From: Labilibaculum sp.
GTDB lineage: Bacteria; Bacteroidota; Bacteroidia; Bacteroidales; Marinifilaceae
DNA: 62,537 nt
NCBI GenBank assembly: GCA_016760525.1
Contig: JAESUW010000021.1
Span: 1-62,537 of the forward strand
Direction of reading: 5' to 3'
A program made the position numbers and the translations under genes. Shown here piece after piece: positions 1 to 7,438 of the stretch. The notes beneath the pieces are model-generated. The model was not told where the DNA came from, made no database searches, and saw only the letters and a list, made by a program, of their open reading frames with translations. The first letter of the stretch is position 1. The number at the start of each line of letters is the position of its first letter.

Positions 1-134
1 GCTCTTCGGATCTAATAAACAACCTTTAAAATACTAGCGTTACGTGTAGATACTCTATTGTATAAGCTAATTTTAATGTTTACATTCGTAATTTCGCTAT
101 TAAATTACAATTCCAATCATTGTCGTCTTTCGCC

Positions 135-236
135 TTACATATGTAAATTACTTTTGTCACAATTAGAAGCGAAAATACTTTGACTTATGTAATTTTTGTT
201 TTAGATTTGTAACGTTACAATAATTAACATCTGTAA
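135..236. promoter_or_regulatory. Cluster of TTACA/TGTAA inverted-repeat boxes upstream of the XRE gene (candidate operators)
   Basis: Three inverted repeats built from the half-sites TTACA and TGTAA stand in front of the XRE regulator. At 135-146 is the perfect palindrome TTACATATGTAA. At 207-220 is the perfect palindrome TTGTAACGTTACAA, with the halves pointing outward. At 225-236 is TAACATCTGTAA, one mismatch from TTACA-nn-TGTAA. A weaker copy, TTACATTCGTAA, lies at 80-91. The 207-220 palindrome overlaps the end of the -7 element and the expected transcription start, which is how a repressor site would sit. The same box occurs twice in front of the cobamide operon. That the neighbouring XRE protein binds it is inference; TACA-nn-TGTA boxes are also known for BlaI/CopY-type repressors, none of which is in this window. 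Confidence 0.5.
179..209 (+). promoter_or_regulatory. Bacteroidetes-type promoter of the XRE regulator gene
   Basis: TTTG at 179-182 is followed after exactly 19 bases by TAGATTTG at 202-209. This matches the Bacteroidetes sigma-A consensus TTTG-N19-TAnnTTTG fully. Transcription would start near 215, about 45 bases before the ATG at 261. The candidate operator 207-220 overlaps the -7 element. Confidence 0.6.
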
Positions 237-260
237 AATCTACATCTAAACAACTTAAGA

Positions 261-689
261 ATGAAAAATCGAATAATTCAGCTGATTAATACTGAAGGAT
301 TAACCTCTTCAAAGTTTGCAGATACTATTGGTGTTCAGAGGTCTAGCATTTCTCATATTCTATCTGGTCGTAACAACCCAAGTCTGGACTTTGTACAGAA
401 AATATTGATCTCATACCCTTCAATTGATCCTAATTGGCTTATTTCAGGTAGTGGTAACATGTATAAATCTCAAGATTCACCATCTTTATTTCAGGAAACA
501 AAACCAGATCATTCACCCCTTGAAAATCAACCTAATCAGCCACCTAAATTAACTAAAGAACCTATTACTATTCCGAGCTCAAACACAGAGCCTGTACTTG
601 AAATGAATGCGTTTGTATCTGGCAAACAGATTGAAAAAGTAGTCGTTTTTTACACCGATAAAACTTTTAAAGAATACAATCCTTCTTAA
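261..689 (+). CDS. XRE-family helix-turn-helix transcriptional regulator
   Basis: A 142-residue protein whose N-terminal 65 or so residues form an XRE/Cro-type helix-turn-helix. The recognition part reads SKFADTIGVQRSSISHILSG and is followed by NNPSLDFVQKIL and the DPNWLISG turn often seen in Bacteroidetes XRE proteins. The middle is Pro/Gln/Asn-rich and probably flexible, and the C-terminus ends in a short motif, VVVFYTDKTFKEYNPS, that recurs in this regulator type. No ligand-binding or protease domain is visible. It stands alone, with a full consensus promoter and palindromes overlapping the start site, so autoregulation is likely. The same box precedes the cobamide operon, so it may also act there; that link is inferred, not shown. 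Confidence 0.85.
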   Translation: MKNRIIQLINTEGLTSSKFADTIGVQRSSISHILSGRNNPSLDFVQKILISYPSIDPNWLISGSGNMYKSQDSPSLFQETKPDHSPLENQPNQPPKLTKEPITIPSSNTEPVLEMNAFVSGKQIEKVVVFYTDKTFKEYNPS

Positions 690-702
690 GCATTTTTTAC
701 CT

Positions 703-710
703 TATCTTTG
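703..710 (+). promoter_or_regulatory. -7 promoter element of pyrK
   Basis: TATCTTTG at 703-710 matches the Bacteroidetes -7 consensus TAnnTTTG and lies 41 bases before the pyrK ATG. No good -33 TTTG is seen at the usual distance, so this rests on one element. Confidence 0.45.
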
Positions 711-751
711 CCTGTGTTTATACTTAACAGTTTAAAATACAACCAGGCAGC

Positions 752-1513
752 ATGAAAAAATTAGTACAGGACTTTAAGGTACTGCACAAGGAAGAGCTTA
801 ATGATGGAACTTTTGTTATTGATGTAAAGGCATATACGCCATTACCAGACATTAAACCAGGGCAATTTGTTAACGTTCTTGTCGAAAATGCAAACAACAC
901 CTTCCTTAGAAGACCTTTATCCATCCATTTTGTTGATTACGAAAAGAATATCATCAAATTATACATTAAAAAAATTGGAGAAGGCACAACCAAACTAGGC
1001 GAACTAAACCTTGGAGACAAGCTTAATATCGTTTTCCCATTAGGAAATCAATACTCTATCCCTAAGAACTCTAAAACTCTGTTAATTGGTGGTGGTTGTG
1101 GTGTCGCCCCTTTATTATACTTAGCTAAACATCTTAAAGATACTGGAAATGAGGTTACAACCATATTGGGTGTGCGTTCCTCATACGATGCTGTTGAATT
1201 AGATCCTTACAAAGAATACGGACGTATATTCGTAACTACCGAAGATGGCTCAATAGGCGAAAAAGGCTATCCTACGCAACATTCTGTGCTCAATGAGAAG
1301 TTTGATTACACATTTACTTGTGGACCAGAACCGATGATGAAGGCAGTAGCAGCTTATTCTAAAAGCAAAGATATTCCATGTGAGGTTTCACTCGAAAACA
1401 CCATGGCTTGCGGGTTTGGTGCTTGTTTATGCTGTGTAACTGATACAAAGAGAGGTAATATATGTACATGCACTGAAGGTCCGGTGTTCAATATAAATGA
1501 GTTGAAATGGTAA
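752..1513 (+). CDS. pyrK: Dihydroorotate dehydrogenase B, electron-transfer subunit (PyrK)
   Basis: PyrK passes electrons between the PyrD subunit and NAD+ in pyrimidine synthesis. It carries FAD and a [2Fe-2S] cluster. In this 253-residue protein the FAD-binding motif RRPLSI is at about residues 53-58 and the nucleotide-binding GGGCGVAPL at about 113-121. The C-terminal cluster motif C-x4-C-x2-C-x11-C uses C220, C225, C228 and C240, with a further Cys at 238. Length is normal for the family. The stop overlaps the start of pyrD by 7 bases, the usual translationally coupled pair. Together they show that the organism uses the NAD-linked class 1B enzyme rather than the quinone-linked class 2 enzyme, which fits anaerobic growth. 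Confidence 0.95.
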   Translation: MKKLVQDFKVLHKEELNDGTFVIDVKAYTPLPDIKPGQFVNVLVENANNTFLRRPLSIHFVDYEKNIIKLYIKKIGEGTTKLGELNLGDKLNIVFPLGNQYSIPKNSKTLLIGGGCGVAPLLYLAKHLKDTGNEVTTILGVRSSYDAVELDPYKEYGRIFVTTEDGSIGEKGYPTQHSVLNEKFDYTFTCGPEPMMKAVAAYSKSKDIPCEVSLENTMACGFGACLCCVTDTKRGNICTCTEGPVFNINELKW

Positions 1514-2421
1514 ATTTGGAAGTTAAACTTAAGGATCTGATTCTTAAAAATCCGGTAATGACTGCTTCCGGAACATTTGGTTACGGTAAAGAATTCGAAG
1601 ATTTTATCGATATCAACCAATTAGGCGGTATATTGGTTAAAGGTACTACCAGACACCATCGCGAAGGAAACCCTTACCCTAGAATGGCTGAAACATCTTC
1701 AGGAATGCTAAATGCTGTAGGCCTGCAAAATAAAGGAGTTGAATATTTTTGCGATAAAATATATCCTGAAATAAATCATTACGACACTAATATTCTGGTT
1801 AATGTGTCTGGCTCTGTTATAGAAGATTACGTAGAAACAGCAGCTATGATTAATGAATTAGATAGGATTCCCGCAATAGAGCTGAATATATCTTGTCCGA
1901 ACGTTAAAGAAGGTGGTATGGCATTTGGCACCAGCTGTGCTTCTGCGGCCTCTGTTGTTAAAGAGGTGCGTAAGGTATATAAAAAGCACCTAATGGTTAA
2001 ATTGTCACCAAATGTAACGGACATTACTGAAATTGCTAAAGCTGTAGAGTCTGAAGGTGCTGATTCAGTATCACTTATCAATACATTACTGGGAATGGCT
2101 ATAGATGCTGAAACAAGAAAACCTCTTCTATCGACAGTAACGGGTGGCTTATCGGGTCCATGTATAAAGCCTGTTGCCTTACGAATGGTTTGGCAGGTTT
2201 TTAACGCTGTAAATATCCCGATTGTTGGCTTAGGAGGAATAATGAACGCAAAAGATGCCATTGAGTTTATTCTGGCTGGAGCTTCGGCAGTTCAAATAGG
2301 AACTGCTAATTTTATCGATCCTCAGATAACAGTTAAAGTTGTTGAAGGAATTAAGGAATATATGATCAGACATCAGGTTAAAAATGTAACTGATTTAATT
2401 GGGGCGATTAAAACGCAGTAA
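1507..2421 (+). CDS. pyrD: Dihydroorotate dehydrogenase B, catalytic subunit (PyrD class 1B)
   Basis: The catalytic FMN subunit, which oxidises dihydroorotate to orotate in the cytoplasm as a PyrD2-PyrK2 complex. The 304-residue TIM-barrel protein shows the N-terminal FMN loop ASGTFGYG, the catalytic-loop motif [12 protein letters not shown] with the active-site Cys at 130, KLSPNVTDI, and the phosphate-binding C-terminal signature [11 protein letters not shown] with QIGTA. A Cys in the SCPN motif is the base of class 1 enzymes; class 2 has Ser. The start overlaps pyrK by 7 bases. The gene is followed by 170 bases of intergenic DNA before the cobamide operon, so co-transcription with that operon is possible but not required. 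Confidence 0.95.
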   Translation: MVNLEVKLKDLILKNPVMTASGTFGYGKEFEDFIDINQLGGILVKGTTRHHREGNPYPRMAETSSGMLNAVGLQNKGVEYFCDKIYPEINHYDTNILVNVSGSVIEDYVETAAMINELDRIPAIELNISCPNVKEGGMAFGTSCASAASVVKEVRKVYKKHLMVKLSPNVTDITEIAKAVESEGADSVSLINTLLGMAIDAETRKPLLSTVTGGLSGPCIKPVALRMVWQVFNAVNIPIVGLGGIMNAKDAIEFILAGASAVQIGTANFIDPQITVKVVEGIKEYMIRHQVKNVTDLIGAIKTQ

Positions 2422-2471
2422 TACAGTCAGTTAAATTACGGAAACATTTCTTTAATTGGACCATCCGGGGT

Positions 2472-2495
2472 TTACATTTGTAATTACATCTGTAA
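2472..2495. promoter_or_regulatory. Two abutting TTACA-nn-TGTAA boxes overlapping a promoter-like element before the cobamide operon
   Basis: TTACATTTGTAA (2472-2483) and TTACATCTGTAA (2484-2495) lie directly end to end, each an inverted repeat with a 2-base centre. Inside the first is TACATTTG (2473-2480), a full match to the Bacteroidetes -7 consensus TAnnTTTG, although no convincing -33 TTTG lies 19-21 bases upstream. A protein bound here would block that promoter. The same box occurs in front of the XRE gene at 135-146 and 225-236. The remaining 170-base gap shows no cobalamin riboswitch core. Confidence 0.5.
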
Positions 2496-2591
2496 ACTAT
2501 TGCTGTTTTATTAAATTTTATTCTATATATTATACAATCTTCTCGACACAAATAACGAATATGTTTTCATCACTAAACACTATTATACAGC

Positions 2592-3620
2592 ATGTTACAC
2601 GGACACGGAGATGATGGTTACCAATATAAACAAGCAATTGCTGCCAATTTTAGCAGCAATGTTTGGTTTGGAGGTAAATCTGAGAATCTTAAACAACATT
2701 TATTTAAGAACTGGGATAAAATTCATTCCTATCCGGAAGCTTCTGCTGAAAGCCTTGTAAATGCTTTGGCTAATGATTTGAGTATAAATAGCAATCAAAT
2801 TATCGCAACAAATGGCGCCACGGAAGCCTTTTACCTTATTGCACAATGTTTTTCACAATCAAGATCAAGCATTGTAATCCCTACCTTCTCCGAGTATGAG
2901 GATGCATGCAAAGTCAATAAACACGAGCTATTCTTTATTAATTGGACTGAACTCAATAGGAATACTATTTTTGAAGAAGGCCTGATTTGGATTTGCAATC
3001 CTAATAATCCAAATGGAAATATTCTAAATCTGGAGGAAATGGAGGAAATGTTAAAATTGAATCCAAAATCTATTTTTGTTATTGATGAAGCTTATATCGA
3101 TTTTACTGATGAAGTTGTTTCATGTATTGATTTACTTGATAAATACCAAAATTTAATTTTAGTAAAATCACTAACCAAAAACTTTTCAATTCCCGGCCTG
3201 AGATTGGGATATTTAATTTCAAACAAGGCATTGGTACAGAATATTCAATTCTACAAGGCTCCCTGGACGGTAAATTCACTGGCAATTGAGGCTGGAAAGT
3301 TCCTGTTGGCAAATAAAATGGATTTCTTACCTCCAGTAAATTACTATAAATCAACAACTAAAAAACTCATAGGAAATCTAAAGAAAATTCCTGGCTTACA
3401 AATTCATCCTTCAAAAACTTCTTTCTTTTTAGTTGAACTAGAAAAATCAACTGCTTTTGAGCTGAAAAAACACTTAATTTCTAATTTTGGGATATTGATT
3501 CGTGATGCAGCTAATTTTCGAGGATTAAATTCTTCCTTTTTCAGACTCGCGACTCAAACCGATGAAAAAAATCAATTATTAATCGACGCATTAATTCAAT
3601 GGAGCAAATTGAACTCATAA
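2592..3620 (+). CDS. cobD: Threonine-phosphate decarboxylase-type PLP enzyme (CobD, aminopropanol arm of cobamides)
   Basis: A fold-type I PLP aminotransferase of 342 residues in the HisC/CobD group. In Salmonella nomenclature CobD decarboxylates L-threonine O-3-phosphate to (R)-1-amino-2-propanol phosphate, the linker of the cobamide nucleotide loop. Visible are the N-terminal HGHGDDGY typical of CobD, the TNGATEAFY cofactor site, CNPNNPNG near 135, DEAYIDF near 165, the PLP Schiff-base lysine K196 in SLTKNFSIPG, and RLGY. On sequence alone it could be histidinol-phosphate aminotransferase. The following cbiB, which overlaps it by 22 bases, and the rest of the operon decide for CobD. It is the first gene after the two operator-like boxes. 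Confidence 0.85.
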   Translation: MLHGHGDDGYQYKQAIAANFSSNVWFGGKSENLKQHLFKNWDKIHSYPEASAESLVNALANDLSINSNQIIATNGATEAFYLIAQCFSQSRSSIVIPTFSEYEDACKVNKHELFFINWTELNRNTIFEEGLIWICNPNNPNGNILNLEEMEEMLKLNPKSIFVIDEAYIDFTDEVVSCIDLLDKYQNLILVKSLTKNFSIPGLRLGYLISNKALVQNIQFYKAPWTVNSLAIEAGKFLLANKMDFLPPVNYYKSTTKKLIGNLKKIPGLQIHPSKTSFFLVELEKSTAFELKKHLISNFGILIRDAANFRGLNSSFFRLATQTDEKNQLLIDALIQWSKLNS

Positions 3621-4546
3621 TCCTCCCTCTTGTTATAGGATACATTTTGGATCTCTTTTTTGGTGATCCTAGAAAATTGCCACACCCAATCGTTTTATTT
3701 GGTAACACAATTTCTTTTTTCACTAAATATCTGAATAAAGGAAAATATCAGTTGCTTAAAGGAGCTTTGATGGCTTTTGGATTAGTAACAAGTGTCTACT
3801 TTATTTTTTTGTACATAAGCTCCATTACTTTACTTTGGCATAATTCTGTGTATGTGGTATTTACTTCAATCATGGTTTTTTACGGATTAGCGAACAAAAG
3901 TCTGCTTCAAGAAGGATCCGAAGTCTTTAAACACCTTAATGAAAAAGGATTGGAAGCAGGTCGAAAAAGATTGTCGTGGATTGTAGGACGAGACACATCG
4001 AAACTGTCGGAACAAGAAATACGTTTGGCTGTATTGGAAACTTTATCAGAGAATTTATCGGACGGTGTTGTTGCTCCACTTTTTTACTATGCTATTGCCG
4101 GCGTTCCAGGAATGATGTGTTATAAAATGATTAACACTATGGATTCCATGATTGGATATAAAAATGAAAAGTACATTTTGTTTGGACGCGTTGCTGCTCG
4201 TATAGATGATGTTGCAAATTTCATTCCTGCACGTTTGACCGCCTTGCTTATGGTATTACTAAATTTTAGTTCTAAAGGCTTTGTTTATATATTTAAATAT
4301 GGCAATGCTCATCTAAGCCCAAATGCCGGTTACCCGGAATCAGCTCTGGCAGGAATCTTAAATTGCCAATTTGGTGGACCTCATGATTATGGCGGGGAAA
4401 GTATTCATAAACCATTTATTGGAGTTAATAACAGACTAATACTAAACGAAGACATCAATAAACTTTTTCACATCAACCATTCGGTGTGTTTTGCAACTAT
4501 TCTTCTAATTATAGCTATCTATTTTCCATATGGAATACTGTTATAA
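3599..4546 (+). CDS. cbiB: Adenosylcobinamide-phosphate synthase (CbiB)
   Basis: Membrane enzyme that attaches aminopropanol phosphate to adenosylcobyric acid. The 315-residue protein has the family hallmarks LDLFFGDPRKLPHP near the N-terminus, GRDTSKL, ETLSENLSDGVVAPLFYY, NTMDSMIGY and the RIDDVANFIPARLTA segment, with several hydrophobic helices between them and a C-terminal helix. The start lies 22 bases inside the preceding cobD, an overlap that suggests translational coupling of the two enzymes that make and use aminopropanol phosphate. The next gene, cobU, starts about 100 bases downstream. Confidence 0.95.
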   Translation: MEQIELIILPLVIGYILDLFFGDPRKLPHPIVLFGNTISFFTKYLNKGKYQLLKGALMAFGLVTSVYFIFLYISSITLLWHNSVYVVFTSIMVFYGLANKSLLQEGSEVFKHLNEKGLEAGRKRLSWIVGRDTSKLSEQEIRLAVLETLSENLSDGVVAPLFYYAIAGVPGMMCYKMINTMDSMIGYKNEKYILFGRVAARIDDVANFIPARLTALLMVLLNFSSKGFVYIFKYGNAHLSPNAGYPESALAGILNCQFGGPHDYGGESIHKPFIGVNNRLILNEDINKLFHINHSVCFATILLIIAIYFPYGILL

Positions 4547-4645
4547 AAATGAATGAATTTATTCCTGCTGGAATCTTTAATTTGTAACTTCACACTTTCA
4601 AGATTACTGATCAATAAAGGTATATTGATCTTAAAAGAAGTTAGA

Positions 4646-5158
4646 ATGATACATTTAATAACGGGAGGACAACGTTCCGGAAAAAGTATATTTGCAGAAA
4701 ATTTAGCACTATGCCTAAGCGATCAGCCTGTATATTTGGCAACATCTCGAATTTGGGATGAAAGTCATCGAAAACGAATTGAAACACACAAACAACGGCG
4801 TGGAGATCAATGGACTACCATTGAGGAAGAAAAGTTTTTAAGCCAGCATGATTTTTCGGGAAAAGTAGTTCTTTTGGATTGTATCACATTGTGGATGAAC
4901 AACTTCTTTTTTGATAATAAAGAGGATGATAAAAAATCATTAAACGAAGCGACTCAAGAATTAGAAAAGCTTTTTACACAAAATTGCGACTGGATAATCG
5001 TTACCAATGAATTGGGATTAGGAGGACATCCGGGAAATAAAATGGCAATGAGATTCAATGATCTGCAAGGGGATATTAATCAATACATTGCAAAAAAAGC
5101 AGATCGTGTTACACTAATTATATCTGGCTTACCACTTGAAATAAAAAATACCTTATAG
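4646..5158 (+). CDS. cobU: Bifunctional adenosylcobinamide kinase / adenosylcobinamide-phosphate guanylyltransferase (CobU)
   Basis: CobU phosphorylates adenosylcobinamide and then transfers GMP to it, making the activated AdoCbi-GDP. The P-loop GGQRSGKS comes a few residues after the start; further motifs are YLATSRIWDES, RIETHKQRRG with the guanylylated His expected in HKQRR, LLDCITLWMNN, and TNELGLGGHPGN near the end. The reading frame opens upstream at 4553, but I chose the ATG at 4646. It puts the P-loop at the family position, gives 170 residues and is preceded by a purine-rich stretch. Confidence 0.93.
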   Translation: MIHLITGGQRSGKSIFAENLALCLSDQPVYLATSRIWDESHRKRIETHKQRRGDQWTTIEEEKFLSQHDFSGKVVLLDCITLWMNNFFFDNKEDDKKSLNEATQELEKLFTQNCDWIIVTNELGLGGHPGNKMAMRFNDLQGDINQYIAKKADRVTLIISGLPLEIKNTL

Positions 5159-5179
5159 CTTAATAACAGATCTATTATC

Positions 5180-6319
5180 ATGACTAAATCACTTAGTTTT
5201 CTTTTTTCACTACTTATTGTTTTAATTACTGTACAGAGCTGTAGAAAAGTAGAAAAGCAGCATACTTCAAATAAAATTAAGGTTGGTGTTTTCGATAAAA
5301 ATGGAGACAGTCCATGGTGTATTATCGATGCTGTTGAAGCACTCAAAATTGATCCGTCCATCGATTGTGAAATAATACGTACAAGTCAAATCGTATCTGA
5401 TGAAATAAATGAATTTGATGCAATTGTTTTTCCTGGAGGAAGTGGCAGAAGCGAAACTCAAAGTTTGGGAGAAACAGGAATGGATAAAGTTGTACGGCTG
5501 GTTAATGAAAAAGGAATAGCCGTAATTGGAATTTGTGCAGGAGCATATATTATGACTGAAACTCCTGATTATCCTAGTTTAAATTTGAGTGGTTTTAAAG
5601 CCATTGATATTGAGCATGATAAAAGAGGATGTGGTTTAGCTGAATTTTCATTAAGTGAAAAGGGAAAAGAGATTTTTCCTGAGTTAAAAGATCGAAAAAT
5701 ATCATTTTGCCAATATTACGAAGGTCCGGTTTTAGTTCCTGCTAAAAATAGTAAAGGAATTGAATTGGCAAGTATGCTTTCTGATGTTCATACAGTTGAA
5801 GGTAGTCCTGCAAATATGACCAACAACAAACCATTTATCGTAGTTGCTTCTGTGGGAAAAGGAAAGGTGGCCTCATTTGTTGGTCACCCTGAATGTACGC
5901 CAGGCATGAGATGGATGTTACCAAGAATTGTTCGTTGGGCAACTAATAATGAAATGATTAAGTATTCGGCAAATGTAGTTCGCCCTGATTTCTTTAAGCA
6001 AGAAATTATTTACACAAAAGAAATACAAGCCTTGCAAGCAAAATATCATGAAATGCTATCTGGTACAAAAGAAGAAAAGTTGATCGCAATTGATAAAGTG
6101 ATTGAATTGGCTTGTTGGTCTTCAAAGAAATGGATTCCGGGAATGCTGAGAGACAAAGATTCCGATGTTAGAGCTAAAGCGTCAAAAGCAATTGTACAAA
6201 TTGAAAGAACTGATGCAATTCCTGATCTGGAGTCAGCAATACACAATGAGAAAAATTCAGAATGCAAAGAAATAATGCGACACAATCTTAGCATTTTAAA
6301 AATCATGATCAATAAATAG
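5180..6319 (+). CDS. Lipoprotein with a BPL_N-type glutamine-amidotransferase-like domain and a HEAT-like tail, inside the cobamide operon
   Basis: A 379-residue exported protein. Its lipoprotein signal ends at C21 (VQSC). Residues from about 34 to 260 form a class I glutamine-amidotransferase-like fold: IVFPGGSGR near 84, a nucleophile elbow GICAGAY with Cys119, and a later GHPE motif near residue 235. The pattern resembles the N-terminal domain of biotin-protein ligase (BPL_N). The last 100 residues contain ACWSSKKWIPGMLRDKDSD and AIPDLESAIHNEKN, which look like HEAT-type helical repeats. It lies between cobU and the first cobT on the same strand with short gaps (21 and 29 bases). Its role is unknown to me. 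A periplasmic cobamide handling, trimming or precursor-salvage step is a guess from position only. Confidence 0.7.
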   Translation: MTKSLSFLFSLLIVLITVQSCRKVEKQHTSNKIKVGVFDKNGDSPWCIIDAVEALKIDPSIDCEIIRTSQIVSDEINEFDAIVFPGGSGRSETQSLGETGMDKVVRLVNEKGIAVIGICAGAYIMTETPDYPSLNLSGFKAIDIEHDKRGCGLAEFSLSEKGKEIFPELKDRKISFCQYYEGPVLVPAKNSKGIELASMLSDVHTVEGSPANMTNNKPFIVVASVGKGKVASFVGHPECTPGMRWMLPRIVRWATNNEMIKYSANVVRPDFFKQEIIYTKEIQALQAKYHEMLSGTKEEKLIAIDKVIELACWSSKKWIPGMLRDKDSDVRAKASKAIVQIERTDAIPDLESAIHNEKNSECKEIMRHNLSILKIMINK

Positions 6320-6348
6320 TACGATTTGAAATCTTTAAAATTAGTGTG

Positions 6349-7401
6349 ATGGAATTTAAGATATCCTCCGTATCCACATCCTTGGATCAGAAGTTGTTGA
6401 ATAAAATCAATGGAAAAACAAAGCCCCTTGGTTCCTTGGGAATGCTTGAAAAAATTGCATTTCAAATTGGAAAAATACAAAACAGTTTATCTCCGAAAAT
6501 TATGAATCCTACTGTTGTCGTATTTGCCGGAGATCATGGAATCACAGATGATGGAGTGAGTTTTTATCCAAAATCTGTTAGCTACGAAATGCTTTATAAT
6601 TACATGCAGGGAGGTGCTGCTATAAATGTATTTTCGCGCCAACATAATATTGATTTTAAAGTTGTTGACGCAGGTATTGATCATGATTTTGATCCAGCAT
6701 TAAATATCATCAATAAAAAAATTGCTTACGGTACTAAGAACTACAGATTCGAACCCGCAATGACAAAAAATCAATGTCTTGAAGGATTTAAGCGTGGTGC
6801 TGATGTAATTGAGGGAATTCATAAAGAAGGATGCAACTTTATTACTTTTGGCGAAAAAGGAATTGGAAATACATCTTCGGCGGCATTAATACTAAGTCTT
6901 TTAACAGATATCAAGCTTGAAGAGTGTGTAGGAAAAGGAACAGGACTTGATAAAGAAGGCGTAAAATCTAAATTTGACTTGTTAAATGAAGCATTGCAGA
7001 AATACGATGGCGGTAACAATCCTATTGATGTACTGACTCAATTTGGTGGATTTGAGGTGGTTATGATTGTTGGTGCTGTATTAAAAGCAGCAGAATTAAG
7101 AATGACGATGTTAATTGATGGATTTATCATTACTTCAGCATTATTGGCGGCATCAAAAATAGATCCTAAAGTGTTGGGCTACTGTTTATTTGCGCATAAA
7201 TCAAATGAGCAAGCACATATTAAAATGCTAAATCATTTAAATGCTGAACCAATTTTAGATATTGGCATGCGATTGGGCGAAGGAACAGGTGCGATGGTTT
7301 GTTATCCGCTTGTGAAAAGTGCTGTGCAATTTATTAACGAAATGGCTTCATTTCAGGAAGCTGGAGTAAGCGAATCAGAAGAAGTAGAAACAATCAGTTA
7401 A
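6349..7401 (+). CDS. cobT: CobT-like phosphoribosyltransferase, divergent first copy
   Basis: Homologue of nicotinate-nucleotide:dimethylbenzimidazole phosphoribosyltransferase, which activates the lower-ligand base of cobamides. The protein is 350 residues from the ATG at 6349; a GTG sits directly before it at 6346. It keeps KPLGSLG, FAGDHG, GGAAINVF, GIGNTSSAA, CVGKGTG and the C-terminal MRLGEGTGA with the presumed catalytic Glu. It departs from the usual family pattern where the base binds: YPKSVSYEM instead of YPQEVTxQM, and GEKGIGNT instead of GEMGIGNT. The next gene is a second, more canonical copy. The pair could form a heterodimer like ArsAB, or this copy could activate a different base. 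Confidence 0.88.
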   Translation: MEFKISSVSTSLDQKLLNKINGKTKPLGSLGMLEKIAFQIGKIQNSLSPKIMNPTVVVFAGDHGITDDGVSFYPKSVSYEMLYNYMQGGAAINVFSRQHNIDFKVVDAGIDHDFDPALNIINKKIAYGTKNYRFEPAMTKNQCLEGFKRGADVIEGIHKEGCNFITFGEKGIGNTSSAALILSLLTDIKLEECVGKGTGLDKEGVKSKFDLLNEALQKYDGGNNPIDVLTQFGGFEVVMIVGAVLKAAELRMTMLIDGFIITSALLAASKIDPKVLGYCLFAHKSNEQAHIKMLNHLNAEPILDIGMRLGEGTGAMVCYPLVKSAVQFINEMASFQEAGVSESEEVETIS

Positions 7402-7438
7402 GTGTTTTATATTTAATTTTCTATTAAAAATCTTATCA

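Noticed and set aside
1827-2261. A 144-codon antisense frame within pyrD
   Set aside because: Lies opposite a highly conserved gene and lacks any domain; similar antisense frames within secA, gyrA, maeB and the ABC genes were dropped for the same reason.
2422-2591. A cobalamin riboswitch was expected before the cob operon
   Set aside because: The gap is only 170 bases and lacks the conserved core; the two TTACA-nn-TGTAA boxes occupy it instead.
4553-4645. Upstream-extended start of cobU
   Set aside because: Adds 31 residues ahead of the P-loop not found in CobU; the ATG at 4646 fits the family.
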